The notes under the pieces: generated by a model | Database searches by the model: none | The model's input: only the letters and a program-made list of their open reading frames with translations | What the model was told of the DNA's origin: nothing | Position numbers and translations under genes: made by a program | In this document: in pieces, positions 8,105-18,808 of the stretch | How positions within the stretch are numbered: the first letter of the stretch is position 1 | Layout: each line of letters begins with the position of its first letter | Source of the DNA: Hyphomonas sp. | GTDB lineage: Bacteria; Pseudomonadota; Alphaproteobacteria; Caulobacterales; Hyphomonadaceae | DNA: 64,000 nt | Assembly: GCF_016125515.1 (NCBI RefSeq) | Contig: NZ_WGLO01000010.1 | Span: forward strand, 1 to 64,000 | Direction: 5' to 3'

Positions 8105-9559
8105 ATGACGACAGCCATCGCTGCCAAGCCGAACCTGTTGACGCGTATCTCGTTCGGAATCGGCGGCGCCGCATCCGGGATCAAGGACAACGGGTTCGAG
8201 TACGTCCTGTTGTTCTTTTACTCCAACATCCTTGGGGTAGATGCAGGCCTCGTCGCGCTTGCGCTGTTGTTTGCGCTGATCATCGACGCCGTTTCGGATC
8301 CGGTTGTCGGCTACTGGTCGGACAACCTTCGCACCCGGTTCGGTCGGCGGCACCCGATGATGTATGGTGCGTTGATCCCGGTCGCCATTTCCTACTTCCT
8401 CACCTGGAATCCACCGGCTGGCGTATCGGGCAACGACCTGTTCCTCTGGCTTCTCGCCACCACGATTTTCGTGCGACTCGCGTTCACATTCTACGAGGTG
8501 CCCAGTACAGCGCTCGCGGCAGAGCTGACCCAGGATTATGACGCGCGCACGTCGCTGATGTCGCTGCGTTACTTTTTTGCCTGGTTCGGCGGCCTCACGA
8601 TCCAGATCCTGTTGTTCTGGTTCCTGCTCGTGCCGACGCCCGATATTCCGGTCGGTGTGTTCAATGTCGGCGGCTGGAACACCTACGGCTCCGTGGCCGC
8701 GGTCTGCATCTTTCTTGCCGTACTCGTCTGCGCAGCAGGCACCCACCGCCACATCCCGAACCTGAAGGCGCCGCCGCCCGCGCGCCAACTGACCCTCGGG
8801 CTGATCTTCAAGGAAATCTTCGAGACAGTCTCCAACCCATCATTCCGCGCCTTGTTCCTTGCCACGCTGTTCGGCCTGATCGCTTCGGGTATTTCCGCCA
8901 CCCTGAACCAGTACATCAACACGATCTTCTGGGGCTTCGATAACGAGCAGATCGCGAAGATCACGGCCGCCGTCTACATATCCGCTGTGCTCGCCCTGAT
9001 CATTGCGCCGCTGATCGGCAAGACCTTCGGCAAGAAGCGCGGCGCCATCGTGATCGGCGTTCTTGCTTTTTCAATTGCGCCCATGCCCGTGATCCTGCGT
9101 CTGCTGGGCTTCTTGCCACCCAATGGCAGCGAGGACCTCTTCAACATCATCATCTCCATCACGATTTTCGACCTGGCGCTGATCATTGCCACGCAGATGC
9201 TGATGGGCTCGATGGTTGCCGACATCGTTGAAGACAGTCCATTGCAGACCGGGCGCCGTTCGGAGGGTATCTTCTTCGCGGGAATAAGCTTCATCCGAAA
9301 GCTGTCACAGGGCGCCGGCGTCCTGACGGCGTCTGCGGTGCTTTCGGTTGCCGGGTTCGCCCAGGGCGGCGGTGGGGCCGGGGCAACGCCCGAGTCGATT
9401 CGTGCGCTCGGCCTGGGGTATGCCGTCTGCTTGCTCACGGCGTGGACGCTGATGCTCATCTGCGTCAGTTTCTACAGGATCAGTCGCGAATCGCATGCCG
9501 AGAACCTTCGCGCATTGGGCGAACGGGAAGCGGCCGCAACGCTCGCGGGAAGCGACTAA
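8105..9559 (+). CDS. MFS transporter of the GPH (glycoside-pentoside-hexuronide:cation symporter) type
   Basis: 484 residues from the ATG at 8105. An upstream extension to 8012 overlaps the dehydrogenase gene and is unlikely. About 12 hydrophobic segments are visible. The first cytoplasmic loop carries the GPH-like signature DAVSDPVVGYWSD...RFGRRHP, where the Asp residues line the cation site in MelB-type symporters. The protein is expected in the inner membrane as a cation-coupled symporter, for a glycoside or another organic solute. It starts 34 bp after the acyl-CoA dehydrogenase stop and probably belongs to the same transcript, so the substrate could be a catabolic one rather than a sugar. 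Confidence 0.88.
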   Translation: MTTAIAAKPNLLTRISFGIGGAASGIKDNGFEYVLLFFYSNILGVDAGLVALALLFALIIDAVSDPVVGYWSDNLRTRFGRRHPMMYGALIPVAISYFLTWNPPAGVSGNDLFLWLLATTIFVRLAFTFYEVPSTALAAELTQDYDARTSLMSLRYFFAWFGGLTIQILLFWFLLVPTPDIPVGVFNVGGWNTYGSVAAVCIFLAVLVCAAGTHRHIPNLKAPPPARQLTLGLIFKEIFETVSNPSFRALFLATLFGLIASGISATLNQYINTIFWGFDNEQIAKITAAVYISAVLALIIAPLIGKTFGKKRGAIVIGVLAFSIAPMPVILRLLGFLPPNGSEDLFNIIISITIFDLALIIATQMLMGSMVADIVEDSPLQTGRRSEGIFFAGISFIRKLSQGAGVLTASAVLSVAGFAQGGGGAGATPESIRALGLGYAVCLLTAWTLMLICVSFYRISRESHAENLRALGEREAAATLAGSD

Positions 9560-9612
9560 CTGAAATGTCATGCATGTGCGAATTGCGCCGCATTTCGCGC
9601 CGCAATAGAGCC

Positions 9613-11037
<1,425 letters not shown>

Positions 11038-11132
11038 CGGGCGCTTGGGCGCCCTTGCTGCCCGGAACCGAAAACGCTTGCCTTCCGGACCGTCCTTGAG
11101 CCAACTCTGCCCCCAAACAGGGGAGTTGACAC

Positions 11133-12752
11133 ATGACCGATGCAACAAGCGCAGCACCGCAGAAAGGATTTCTCGGATTCGTCGAGCGCGCCGGCAACAA
11201 ACTGCCGGATCCCGTCTTCCTGTTCTTCTATCTGATCCTGATCCTTGTTGCCGTTTCGGTCCTCTGCGCCTTGCTGGGCGTGTCAGCGGTCCACCCGACC
11301 CAGATCGAGGCCGATGGCACGGCCGTGGTGATCGAGGCGGCCAGCCTGCTCTCACCTGACAATCTGCAGCGCCTGTGGGTGCAGATGCCGGCCACCTTCA
11401 CCCATTTCCACCCGCTCGGCTATGTCCTTGTCGTCATGCTTGGCGCCGGTGTGGCGGAACGCTCCGGCCTCTTCGCCAGCGGCATGCGCGCGGCCGTGCG
11501 CGGCGCGCCGAAGGCGCTGCTGACGCCGGTGGTCGCGCTGATCGCCATGCTGTCGAACCACGCATCGGACGCGGGCTATGTTGTGCTCATCCCGCTCGCG
11601 GGCATCCTCTATGCGGCCGCGGGCCGGCATCCCATTGCCGGAATTGCGGCGGCCTTTGCGGGCGTCTCGGGTGGCTTCTCGGCGAACATCACCCCGGGCC
11701 AGCTGGACGCCTTGCTCTTCGGCATCACCCAGCAAGCGGTGGACAATTCCGGCCTGGTCGAAGGCCTGCATGTCAATATCGCGGGCAACTGGTTCTTCAT
11801 CACGGCGCTGATGATCATCTATCTGCCGATCATCTGGTTCGTCACGGACCGGATCATCGAACCGCGCCTCGGCAAATGGACACCGTCGGCCGAACAGGCC
11901 CGGGATTTCGGTGACGAGGACAAGCCGCTCGATGCCGGCCAGCGCAAGGGAATCGGCCGGGCCGGACTTGCCGCGCTCGGCGTCGTACTGCTCTGGGTGC
12001 TGATGACTTTCGGACCGGGTACGCCGCTGATCAACGAGGAGGCTTGCTTGCCGGACGCCATGGCGGCCGGCGACTGTTCCATCCATGCCAACCTTGCGCC
12101 GCTCTACCAGTCGCTGGTGGCCGGTTTCTTCCTGCTCTTCCTGTTTGCCGGCTGGGCCTATGGCGCCGCGGCCGGGACGATCAACAACCACCGCGACCTC
12201 GTTGGCATGATGTCCGAGGCGATGAAGGACATGGGCTACTATCTCGTGCTCGCCTTTGCGGCGGCGCATTTCGTTGCGATGTTCGGCTGGTCCAATCTCG
12301 GCCTGATCGGCGCCGTGCACGGAGCAGGGGCAATCGAGTCGAGCGGCCTGCCGCTGCCTCTGGTGCTCGGGCTCATCGTGATCTTCACCGGCTTCCTCAA
12401 CCTGTTCGTCGGCTCGGCGAGCGCCAAGTGGGCGCTGCTCGCCCCGGTGCTCGTGCCGATGCTGATGCTGGTCGGCATCAGTCCGGAAGGGGCAACCGCC
12501 GCCTACCGGGTGGGTGACGGGGCGACCAATATCATCACGCCCTTGATGGTCTATTTCCCACTGATCCTGATCTTCGCCCAGCGCTGGAAGAAGGATTTCG
12601 GGCTCGGCAGCCTGACTGCGCTGATGCTCCCTTATTCGTTCTGGCTGCTGTTGACCGGCATCGTCCTAACGGTCGGCTGGTTTACCCTTGGCCTGGATCT
12701 GGGGCCCGGCGCGCCGGCAGGTTACAGCCTTCCGGAGGTTGCCGCGCCCTAG
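11133..12752 (+). CDS. abgT: AbgT family transporter (p-aminobenzoyl-glutamate transporter)
   Basis: 539 residues, close to the usual 510-540. The N-terminal family motif is recognisable (GFVERAGNKLPDPVFLFF), as are about a dozen membrane segments and the conserved GxATNIITPLMVYF stretch near the C-terminus. AbgT proteins take up p-aminobenzoyl-glutamate, a folate breakdown product, and some members export sulfonamides. A ribosome binding site (GGGGAG) precedes the ATG. It stands between degP and an NhaD-like antiporter on the same strand. Folate salvage would fit the one-carbon genes farther along (metF, metH, glyA), but that link is inference. Confidence 0.93.
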   Translation: MTDATSAAPQKGFLGFVERAGNKLPDPVFLFFYLILILVAVSVLCALLGVSAVHPTQIEADGTAVVIEAASLLSPDNLQRLWVQMPATFTHFHPLGYVLVVMLGAGVAERSGLFASGMRAAVRGAPKALLTPVVALIAMLSNHASDAGYVVLIPLAGILYAAAGRHPIAGIAAAFAGVSGGFSANITPGQLDALLFGITQQAVDNSGLVEGLHVNIAGNWFFITALMIIYLPIIWFVTDRIIEPRLGKWTPSAEQARDFGDEDKPLDAGQRKGIGRAGLAALGVVLLWVLMTFGPGTPLINEEACLPDAMAAGDCSIHANLAPLYQSLVAGFFLLFLFAGWAYGAAAGTINNHRDLVGMMSEAMKDMGYYLVLAFAAAHFVAMFGWSNLGLIGAVHGAGAIESSGLPLPLVLGLIVIFTGFLNLFVGSASAKWALLAPVLVPMLMLVGISPEGATAAYRVGDGATNIITPLMVYFPLILIFAQRWKKDFGLGSLTALMLPYSFWLLLTGIVLTVGWFTLGLDLGPGAPAGYSLPEVAAP

Positions 12753-12847
12753 CCCCGCAGCGACTTCCGGGCGCAGCATCAGATGGATTGCAAGCCGCTG
12801 GACGCGGAGTCATATCTCTGCGCGGTTTCGTCCTAGGAGGGGCACCC

Positions 12848-14200
12848 ATGAACTCAAAACCGGGGTCGGCGCACGCGCGCGCCGGCTGCAGAACTGTGCG
12901 CGCCTTGGTCTCGGGTCTCGGCGCTTTTGTGCTGGCGCTGCCAGCCATGGCAGAAGGGGCAGGCGGTCCGCTCGCCGGAATGTTGCCCGCCGCTATCGGT
13001 CCGGTGCCGGTCGATTTCATTCTCTTCGCGCTGACGCTTCTGGGCGTCGCGATCTTCCACCACCGGGTCTTCACGGTGGCGGTCACCGGCCTCGCAATCA
13101 TCCTTGCCTGGAAATTCCTGGTCGTCGGCTTCAAGCACGGCGCCGGTCTCGCGGGTTTCTCGGCCCACATCTCGCATGAGTGGGTCGTAATCGCGAACCT
13201 CTTGCTGTTGCTGCTCGGCTTCGCGGTCCTGTCGCGGCATTTCGAAACCTCGAACGTGCCGGAAAAGATCCCGGCCATCCTGCCGGACAACTGGACGGGC
13301 GGCGTTGTGCTTCTGGCGCTGGTCTTCTTCCTGTCGAGCTTCCTCGACAATATTGCCGCCGCCATGATCGGCGGCATCGTCGCCAAGCACGTCTATCACG
13401 GCAAGGTCCATATCGGGTACATCGCCGCGCTCGTGGCGGCGTCCAATGCGGGTGGGGCCGGTTCGGTCGTGGGTGACACAACGACCACCATGATATGGAT
13501 CGACGGCGTCAACCCGCTGGACGTGCTGCACGCCTATGTCGCGTCCTTCGTCGCGCTGGCGGTCATCTCGGTGCCGGCGTCGTTGTCGCAGCAGAAGTTC
13601 CACCCGATCCAGAAAGCGGCCACCGCAGGGATCACGGTGGACTGGGGCCGCGTGGCCGTGGTCGTCGTCATCCTGCTGACCGCCATCGGCTCGAACGTGG
13701 CCGCGAATCTCTACTTCCCGGAACTGCTCGATATGCTGCCGGTGATCGGCATCGGTGTCTGGGCGGCGATCATCGTCACTGCGCTGCTGCGCAAGCCGGA
13801 CTGGACGATCATTGGGTCTTCTTTGAAGGGCACGTTGTTCCTGCTCTGCCTCGTGATGTCGGCTTCGCTGATGCCGGTCGAGAGCCTGCCGCCGGCCAGC
13901 TGGCCGACGACCATGGGTCTCGGCTTTGTCTCGGCCGTGTTCGACAATATCCCGCTCACGGCCCTCGCGCTGGCGCAGGGTGGCTATGACTGGGGCGTGC
14001 TCGCCTTCGCGGTCGGCTTCGGCGGTTCGATGATGTGGTTCGGCTCTTCGGCCGGTGTCGCCATCTCGAACATCTTTCCAGAGGCCAAGTCGGTCTGGAA
14101 ATGGGTGACGCAGGGCTGGTTCGTAATCGCGGCCTATGTGCTCGCGTTCATGGCGCTGATCCTGATCCTGGGCTGGCACCCGCACGCGCCGCACCGCTAA
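12848..14200 (+). CDS. NhaD-like sodium/proton antiporter (ion transporter superfamily)
   Basis: 450 residues from the ATG at 12848, which has an excellent AGGAGG ribosome binding site. An in-frame start at 12788 lacks one. About 11 to 12 hydrophobic segments are seen. Two half-repeat motifs typical of the family are present: SSFLDNIAAAMIGG and AVFDNIPLTALAL, both with Asp-Asn in a re-entrant region, plus VVGDTTTTMIWIDG. This resembles NhaD and citrate/arsenite permeases of the IT superfamily. NhaD-type Na+/H+ exchange is the best guess; an organic-anion permease is the alternative. The gene ends at a strong bidirectional terminator shared with mlaC. Confidence 0.82.
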   Translation: MNSKPGSAHARAGCRTVRALVSGLGAFVLALPAMAEGAGGPLAGMLPAAIGPVPVDFILFALTLLGVAIFHHRVFTVAVTGLAIILAWKFLVVGFKHGAGLAGFSAHISHEWVVIANLLLLLLGFAVLSRHFETSNVPEKIPAILPDNWTGGVVLLALVFFLSSFLDNIAAAMIGGIVAKHVYHGKVHIGYIAALVAASNAGGAGSVVGDTTTTMIWIDGVNPLDVLHAYVASFVALAVISVPASLSQQKFHPIQKAATAGITVDWGRVAVVVVILLTAIGSNVAANLYFPELLDMLPVIGIGVWAAIIVTALLRKPDWTIIGSSLKGTLFLLCLVMSASLMPVESLPPASWPTTMGLGFVSAVFDNIPLTALALAQGGYDWGVLAFAVGFGGSMMWFGSSAGVAISNIFPEAKSVWKWVTQGWFVIAAYVLAFMALILILGWHPHAPHR

Positions 14201-14217
14201 GCCCGGCATGCCCAAAG

Positions 14218-14259
14218 AAAAGGCCCGCCTCGGACGATCCGGGGCGGGCCGATTTTTTT
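14218..14259. terminator. Bidirectional rho-independent terminator between nhaD-like gene and mlaC
   Basis: An 8-bp stem GGCCCGCC (14222-14229) / GGCGGGCC (14243-14250) is followed by GATTTTTTT on the plus strand. On the minus strand it is followed by TTTTCTTT. It serves the converging NhaD-like and mlaC genes. Confidence 0.85.
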
Positions 14260-14272
14260 GAGGCGGCTGCGA

Positions 14273-14899
14273 TCAGGTGCGGGTCTTGGACTTCAGTTCG
14301 GCTGTCATCGAGTCAATCTTCTTGATCAACGCGTCGGCCGAACCGTTCGACCGGTCCAGCAGGGCGATGAACTGGGCCCGCTGTTCGATGGCCAGCCAGA
14401 TCAGGTTGCCGTCGAGGTTCAGCGCAACGTCGATGACCTGATAATCACCGTCTTTGCCTTGGACGCGCCAGCGGACATCCATGTCCTTGCCGTCTTGGCG
14501 TTTGATGACCGTGTTGACGATCGAGTCGGTTTCCGAACGGTCGACCGAATTCTTCACGACCACGGCTTCGCCGCGATAGGCGTCCAGCTGGTACTCGTAC
14601 ACGGCCAGTGCATAGGTGCGGAACGCTTTTCGGTACTTGGCAAGTTCAGCATCCGAGAACCGGCGGGCGTACTTGCCGATCACGAAGTTGGACACCGCAT
14701 CGAGATCGGTGATGGTATCCATGTATTTGCTGAACGTCGCGGTGCGTTCGGCAGCCGAAAGCTTGGGATTGTTCAGTGACTGCAGCACTTCGCTGGCGTT
14801 CTTCTGGACATAGGCTTCGGTGCGGGCATCCGCGAACGCGGGCAGGCTCCCGGCCAGGATGACCGACGCTGCAAGTGTTGCTCGGATGAGTGTTTTCAC
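14273..14899 (-). CDS. mlaC: MlaC/Ttg2-type phospholipid-binding periplasmic protein
   Basis: 208 residues from a GTG at 14899, which has AGGAG eight bases upstream and begins a clear signal peptide (VKTLIRATLAASVIL...PAFA). The longer frame to 15007 overlaps mlaA and is unlikely. The mature part is a Tol_Tol_Ttg2 (MlaC) domain, with the helix-rich start (YVQKNASEVLQSL) and the beta-sheet end (VDVALNLDGNLIWLAIEQRAQF). MlaC ferries phospholipids between the outer-membrane MlaA complex and the inner-membrane MlaFEDB pump. It follows mlaA after 31 bp, so the two are co-transcribed. The MlaFED genes are not in the window. Confidence 0.92.
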   Translation of the reverse strand: MKTLIRATLAASVILAGSLPAFADARTEAYVQKNASEVLQSLNNPKLSAAERTATFSKYMDTITDLDAVSNFVIGKYARRFSDAELAKYRKAFRTYALAVYEYQLDAYRGEAVVVKNSVDRSETDSIVNTVIKRQDGKDMDVRWRVQGKDGDYQVIDVALNLDGNLIWLAIEQRAQFIALLDRSNGSADALIKKIDSMTAELKSKTRT

Positions 14900-14930
14900 G
14901 GGATTACTCCTCTTTCGGGGCGACCGTCGA

Positions 14931-15686
14931 TTACTCTTCAAATTCGTCAAAATCCGGGAGGTCTTCATACTCGGTTGCATCATCAAGCTTGCCATTAGCA
15001 ACCGCATTCTGACGCTGAGATGAATAAAGTCGGCGCATGGCGATGTAGGGTTCGGGCTGGGAATTCAAAGTGTCGATTTCGTCATCAAACAGAACGCGCG
15101 CATTGACGGCCGACAGCACGCCGAGTCCGGCCCGCACCGACATGTTGGTGTCTTCGTCATTGTCGATCTCTATGTAATTCAAGGGGTTGAAGGCCATGTC
15201 GACGCCGTCGCCCATGAGGTCCCGGGGCGAGCTTGGTCCGAGGATCGGCAGCACCAGAAAGGGGCCGCTTTCAAATCCCCAGACGCCGAGCGTCTGGCCG
15301 AAATCCTCGGTATGGCGCTCGATGCCGAAATGGTCGGCGGCGTCCCAAAGTCCGAGAACACCGATGGTCGTGTTGATTCCGAAGCGGGCGACCGTGGCGC
15401 CAGCGCGCGAGGGCTCGGCCTGCAGCACGTCGTTCGCCAGGATGACCGGGCTGTTCAAGTTGCGCAGGAAATTAGTCACGCCGGTGCGGGCAAACTCCGG
15501 CGTCACGGTCTTGTAAGCCGTTGCGGCGGGGCCGAGCGCGTATTTGTCGACGCCATTGTTGAACGCGAACATCTGCCGGTTGAACCCCTCGAAGGGGTCA
15601 GCCATGTCGCCCTTCTCGGGGGCGGGCGCCGTGGCGCAAGCTGTAAGGGCGAGCGAAACTAACGCAGCGCCGATAGGCATTTTCAT
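14931..15686 (-). CDS. mlaA: MlaA (VacJ) outer-membrane phospholipid-removal lipoprotein
   Basis: 251 residues from the ATG at 15686 (upstream frame to 15743 rejected because the lipoprotein signal begins here). The lipobox is LTAC at residues 13-16. The MlaA core is plain: DPFEGFNRQMFAFN, then the ring-forming helices, LGVWGFESGPFLVLPILGPSSPRD and the NPLNYI stretch. MlaA removes mislocalised phospholipid from the outer leaflet of the outer membrane and hands it to MlaC. The acidic C-terminal tail (DLPDFDEFEE) is a feature of this copy. It is divergent from the SAM-cycle operon regulator. Confidence 0.94.
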   Translation of the reverse strand: MKMPIGAALVSLALTACATAPAPEKGDMADPFEGFNRQMFAFNNGVDKYALGPAATAYKTVTPEFARTGVTNFLRNLNSPVILANDVLQAEPSRAGATVARFGINTTIGVLGLWDAADHFGIERHTEDFGQTLGVWGFESGPFLVLPILGPSSPRDLMGDGVDMAFNPLNYIEIDNDEDTNMSVRAGLGVLSAVNARVLFDDEIDTLNSQPEPYIAMRRLYSSQRQNAVANGKLDDATEYEDLPDFDEFEE

Positions 15687-15828
15687 GGGAGGACGTCCTG
15701 CATAGTCAGAAGAGTAAATGGATACCGGGCCTAAAAGGTTCAACGGCTAGGCATTTTTGGGGCGCTTGATCGTTACTTTTGCATCACACTGTTGAAAGTG
15801 TGTGACTGGGCGTGCGGCTGGAAGCCGG

Positions 15829-15862
15829 TTGCCAAAACATATAAATGGATGTTTATATGTTT
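15829..15862 (+). promoter_or_regulatory. Promoter and near-perfect operator of the SAM-cycle operon (putative ArsR/SahR-type site)
   Basis: An 11-bp perfect inverted repeat (AAACATATAAA at 15835-15845, TTTATATGTTT at 15852-15862) with a 6-bp spacer lies immediately before the regulator's start. A -35-like TTGCCA (15829-15834) and a -10-like TTTATA/TTATAT (15852-15858) at 17-18 bp spacing overlap it, so a bound dimer would cover the promoter. The predicted transcription start falls at about 15865-15867, on or next to the ATG, suggesting a leaderless message. ArsR-family repressors typically bind such AT-rich dyads. A second small inverted repeat, CACACT-6-AGTGTG, is at 15785-15802. Confidence 0.65.
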
Positions 15863-15866
15863 CCGG

Positions 15867-16841
15867 ATGACGCACCTTGATGACCTTCTCGAAAAGCTGA
15901 AAGCGGCGGGCGAGCCTACGCGGCTCCGCCTTTTGGCGCTGTTGCGCGGCAACGACCTGTCTGTAGGCGAGCTGGTTCAGGTGCTGGGACAGAGCCAGCC
16001 GCGCCTGTCACACCATCTCAAGAACCTGTCCGAAGCGGGGCTGGCAGAGCGGTTGCCGGAAGGGGCATTCGTGTTCTACCGCGCCGCCCGCACAGAGCCG
16101 GGACTGTCTTTTCTGGACCATCTGTTTTCGCAGATCAGCCATGACGCACCCGAATTTCAGGCCGACCGGGACAAGCTGCGCGAAGTGATCCAGGCGCGCG
16201 CCGAATCGGCAGCGGCCTATTTCTCCAGCATCGCAGAAACCTGGGACTCCTTGAGGGCGCTGCATTTCCCCAATGAGGCCATCGAGGACACGCTGCTGGA
16301 GCTGGCTGGGCCGGGGCCCTATCGGCGGATTGTCGACTTCGGCACCGGCACGGGACGCATGCTGATGCTGCTGTCCGGCCGTGCGAAGGAGGCCGAGGGT
16401 ATCGATTTCAGCCACCGGATGCTGACCGTGGCCCGGGCAAACCTGGAACAGGCGGGCGTGAGCAACGGCCGGGTGCGCTTTGGCGATGTCACCGCGGCGC
16501 CGTTCGAGGATGCGTCGGCCGATCTCGTGATCGTGCATCAGGTGCTGCATTATCTGGACACGCCGGGCGACGCGATTGCCGAGGCCGCGCGTGTGCTGGT
16601 GCCGGGCGGCGCATTGCTGGTGATCGACTTTGCGCCGCACGATCTTGAATTCCTGCGCGCCGAACATGGCCACCGGCGCCTGGGCGTGCGCCATGACGCG
16701 CTGGCCGAATGGGCGCAGGCGGCCGGGCTGAAGCTCGACCCGCCACGTTCCTTCGATCCGCCGCAACAGGGCGCCCCGGGCCTGACCGTGAACATCTGGC
16801 GGGCCACCAAGCCCGCCGCTTCCAATGCGAGAGCTGCATGA
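15867..16841 (+). CDS. ArsR-family regulator fused to a SAM-dependent methyltransferase domain (SahR-like)
   Basis: 324 residues from the ATG at 15867; an in-frame ATG at 15849 lies inside the operator. An ArsR winged helix occupies about residues 1-90 (LGQSQPRLSHHLKNLSEAGL is the recognition region). A class I methyltransferase domain (DFGTGTGRMLMLLSG motif I, about residue 155; HQVLHYLD) fills the C-terminal half. No metal-binding CxxC of metal sensors is seen. ArsR regulators of this type (SahR) are known in Proteobacteria to repress SAM-cycle genes and respond to S-adenosylhomocysteine. The context here fits: metF overlaps its stop (ATGA) and both metH parts follow. The methyltransferase fold probably senses SAM or SAH; catalysis is not excluded. 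Confidence 0.85.
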   Translation: MTHLDDLLEKLKAAGEPTRLRLLALLRGNDLSVGELVQVLGQSQPRLSHHLKNLSEAGLAERLPEGAFVFYRAARTEPGLSFLDHLFSQISHDAPEFQADRDKLREVIQARAESAAAYFSSIAETWDSLRALHFPNEAIEDTLLELAGPGPYRRIVDFGTGTGRMLMLLSGRAKEAEGIDFSHRMLTVARANLEQAGVSNGRVRFGDVTAAPFEDASADLVIVHQVLHYLDTPGDAIAEAARVLVPGGALLVIDFAPHDLEFLRAEHGHRRLGVRHDALAEWAQAAGLKLDPPRSFDPPQQGAPGLTVNIWRATKPAASNARAA

Positions 16842-17737
16842 TCCGTTCCCAGACCAATCCTCACGACGCCGGCAAGGGCTTGCGCGTCTCGTTCGAGTTC
16901 TTTCCGCCGAAGACCGACGCGATGGCCGCGCGTCTGTGGGAAACCGTGGAGCGGCTGGAGCCGATGGCGCCGGACTTCGTGTCGGTGACCTATGGCGCGG
17001 GCGGCTCGACGCGCGAACGCACGCAGGCCATCGTCAAGCGCATGGCGGAGGAAACGATGCTGCGCCCGGCGGGGCACATCACCTGCGTTGCGGCAACGAA
17101 GGACGAGATCGACCAGGTGCTGCGCGACTATTGGGCGGCGGGCGTGAAGCGGATCGTGGCGCTGCGGGGCGACCCGACCGACGGGATCGGCACGCGTTAT
17201 GTCCCGCATCCGGGCGGCTACGCCTATGCCAGCGACCTGATTGCGGGTGCACGGAAGATTGCCGATTTTGACATTTCGGTGGGCTGCTATCCGGAAGTGC
17301 ATCCGGATGCGCCATCGCTGAAAGCCGAGGTGGAGAACCTGAAACGCAAGTTTGATGCCGGCGCCACGCGCGCGATCTCGCAGTTCTTCTTCTACCCCGA
17401 CGTATTCTTCAAGTTCGTCGACGCGGCGCGCGCAGCCGGCATCACGCAGCCGATCATTCCCGGGATCATGCTGCAGTCGAACTTTAACGGCCTGAAGCGG
17501 ATGGCGGATCTTTGCGGCACCGCCATTCCGGCGCGCATCGCGGAGATGTATGACGGGCTGGAAGATGATCCGGAGACGCGCGATCTCGTGACCGCGCATG
17601 TGGCCGCAGAGCTGTGCAACCGGCTGGCGGAGCAGGGCGTGAACCACTTCCATTTCTACACCATGAACCGGGCGGGTCTGTCGCTGTCGACATGCCGTCT
17701 GCTCGGCCTGAAACCCCAATCCGCAAAGGCGGCGTGA
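16838..17737 (+). CDS. metF: 5,10-methylenetetrahydrofolate reductase
   Basis: 299 residues, the normal MetF length. The TIM-barrel motifs are clear: SFEFFPPKT at the N-terminus, VSVTYGAGGST, VALRGDPTD, CYPEVHPDA and QFFFYPD. It reduces methylene-THF to 5-methyl-THF with FAD, supplying the methyl donor for MetH. The ATG overlaps the TGA of the ArsR-fusion regulator and the next gene starts 4 bp after its stop, so translation is likely coupled along the operon. Confidence 0.97.
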   Translation: MIRSQTNPHDAGKGLRVSFEFFPPKTDAMAARLWETVERLEPMAPDFVSVTYGAGGSTRERTQAIVKRMAEETMLRPAGHITCVAATKDEIDQVLRDYWAAGVKRIVALRGDPTDGIGTRYVPHPGGYAYASDLIAGARKIADFDISVGCYPEVHPDAPSLKAEVENLKRKFDAGATRAISQFFFYPDVFFKFVDAARAAGITQPIIPGIMLQSNFNGLKRMADLCGTAIPARIAEMYDGLEDDPETRDLVTAHVAAELCNRLAEQGVNHFHFYTMNRAGLSLSTCRLLGLKPQSAKAA

Positions 17738-17740
17738 CCG

Positions 17741-18808
17741 ATGACCAGACAAGATCGTATTGTCGCCCTGAAGGCCGCTGCGAAGGAACGTATCCTCATT
17801 CTGGATGGCTCCTGGGGCGTGATGATCCAGCGCCGGGGGCTGGCGGAGGAAGATTTCCGGGGCGAACGCTTCGCGGGTCATGTGGGTCAGATGAAGGGCA
17901 ACAACGACATCCTCTGCCTGACGCGGCCGGATATCGTGACCGATCTGCACAATGCCTATTACGGTGCGGGTGCGGACATTTCGGAGACGAATACGTTTTC
18001 AGCGACGACCATCGCGCAGGAAGACTACAAGCTCGATGCGGTCGCCGTGCGCGACATCAACCTTGCGGGCGCGCGCCTTGGCCGCGCGGCGGCGGATGCC
18101 TGGACCGCAAAGGAGCCGCACAAACCACGCTTCGTGGCTGGCTCCATCGGTCCGCTCAACAAGATGCTGTCGATGTCGGCGGATGTAAACGATCCGGGCG
18201 CGCGTTCGGTGACCTTTGACGACGTGTACGAAGCCTATCGCCAGCAGATCGTCGCGCTGAACGAAGGCGGAGTTGACCTCTACCTGATCGAGACGATCAC
18301 CGACACGCTGAACTGCAAGGCCTGCATCAAGGCGATCGTGGATCTTGAGGCTGAGGGGCTTGAGAAGCTGCCGATCTGGATTTCCGGCACCATTACCGAC
18401 CGGTCCGGCCGGACCCTCTCGGGCCAGACGGTGGAGGCGTTCTGGAATTCAGTGCGTCATGCCAAGCCGTTCGCCATCGGTTTCAACTGCGCGCTGGGCG
18501 CGGACCTGATGCGGCCGCACATCGCCGACATGGCGCGCGTGGCGGACACGCTGGTGGCGGCCTATCCGAATGCGGGCCTGCCGAACGAGATGGGTCAGTA
18601 TGACGAGCGGCCGGACCAGACGGCGAACTCGGTAGGCGCCTGGGCGAAGGACGGCATCGTCAACATTCTCGGCGGCTGCTGCGGCACGACGCCGGAGCAT
18701 ATCGCTGCCATCGCGAAGGCGGTTGAAGGCGTCAAGCCCCGCTTGGCGGCGCCGACGAAGCATACGATGCGGCTGGCGGGGCTGGAGCCGTTCGAGGTGG
18801 CGTCGTGA
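17741..18808 (+). CDS. metH: Methionine synthase, homocysteine-binding module (MetH part 1)
   Basis: 355 residues equal to the N-terminal homocysteine S-methyltransferase domain of MetH. Evidence is ILDGSWGVMIQ at the start, ETNTFSAT, and the zinc-site cysteines in GFNCALG and GGCCGTTPEH. The folate-, cobalamin- and activation domains are in a separate gene that starts at 19230. Splitting of MetH into these two proteins is known in alphaproteobacteria, and the two chains must associate for turnover. Unusually, an unrelated gene (18805-19233) lies between the halves and overlaps both. Confidence 0.95.
   Translation: MTRQDRIVALKAAAKERILILDGSWGVMIQRRGLAEEDFRGERFAGHVGQMKGNNDILCLTRPDIVTDLHNAYYGAGADISETNTFSATTIAQEDYKLDAVAVRDINLAGARLGRAAADAWTAKEPHKPRFVAGSIGPLNKMLSMSADVNDPGARSVTFDDVYEAYRQQIVALNEGGVDLYLIETITDTLNCKACIKAIVDLEAEGLEKLPIWISGTITDRSGRTLSGQTVEAFWNSVRHAKPFAIGFNCALGADLMRPHIADMARVADTLVAAYPNAGLPNEMGQYDERPDQTANSVGAWAKDGIVNILGGCCGTTPEHIAAIAKAVEGVKPRLAAPTKHTMRLAGLEPFEVAS

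Noticed and set aside
11039-11054. Hairpin after degP as a terminator
   Set aside because: A 6-bp stem followed by TTGCTG has too little of a U tract; left as a possible weak hairpin only.
12854-14215. 453-residue minus-strand frame over the NhaD-like gene
   Set aside because: Charged, Arg/Asp-rich composition typical of the reverse of a membrane protein gene; no ribosome binding site or family.
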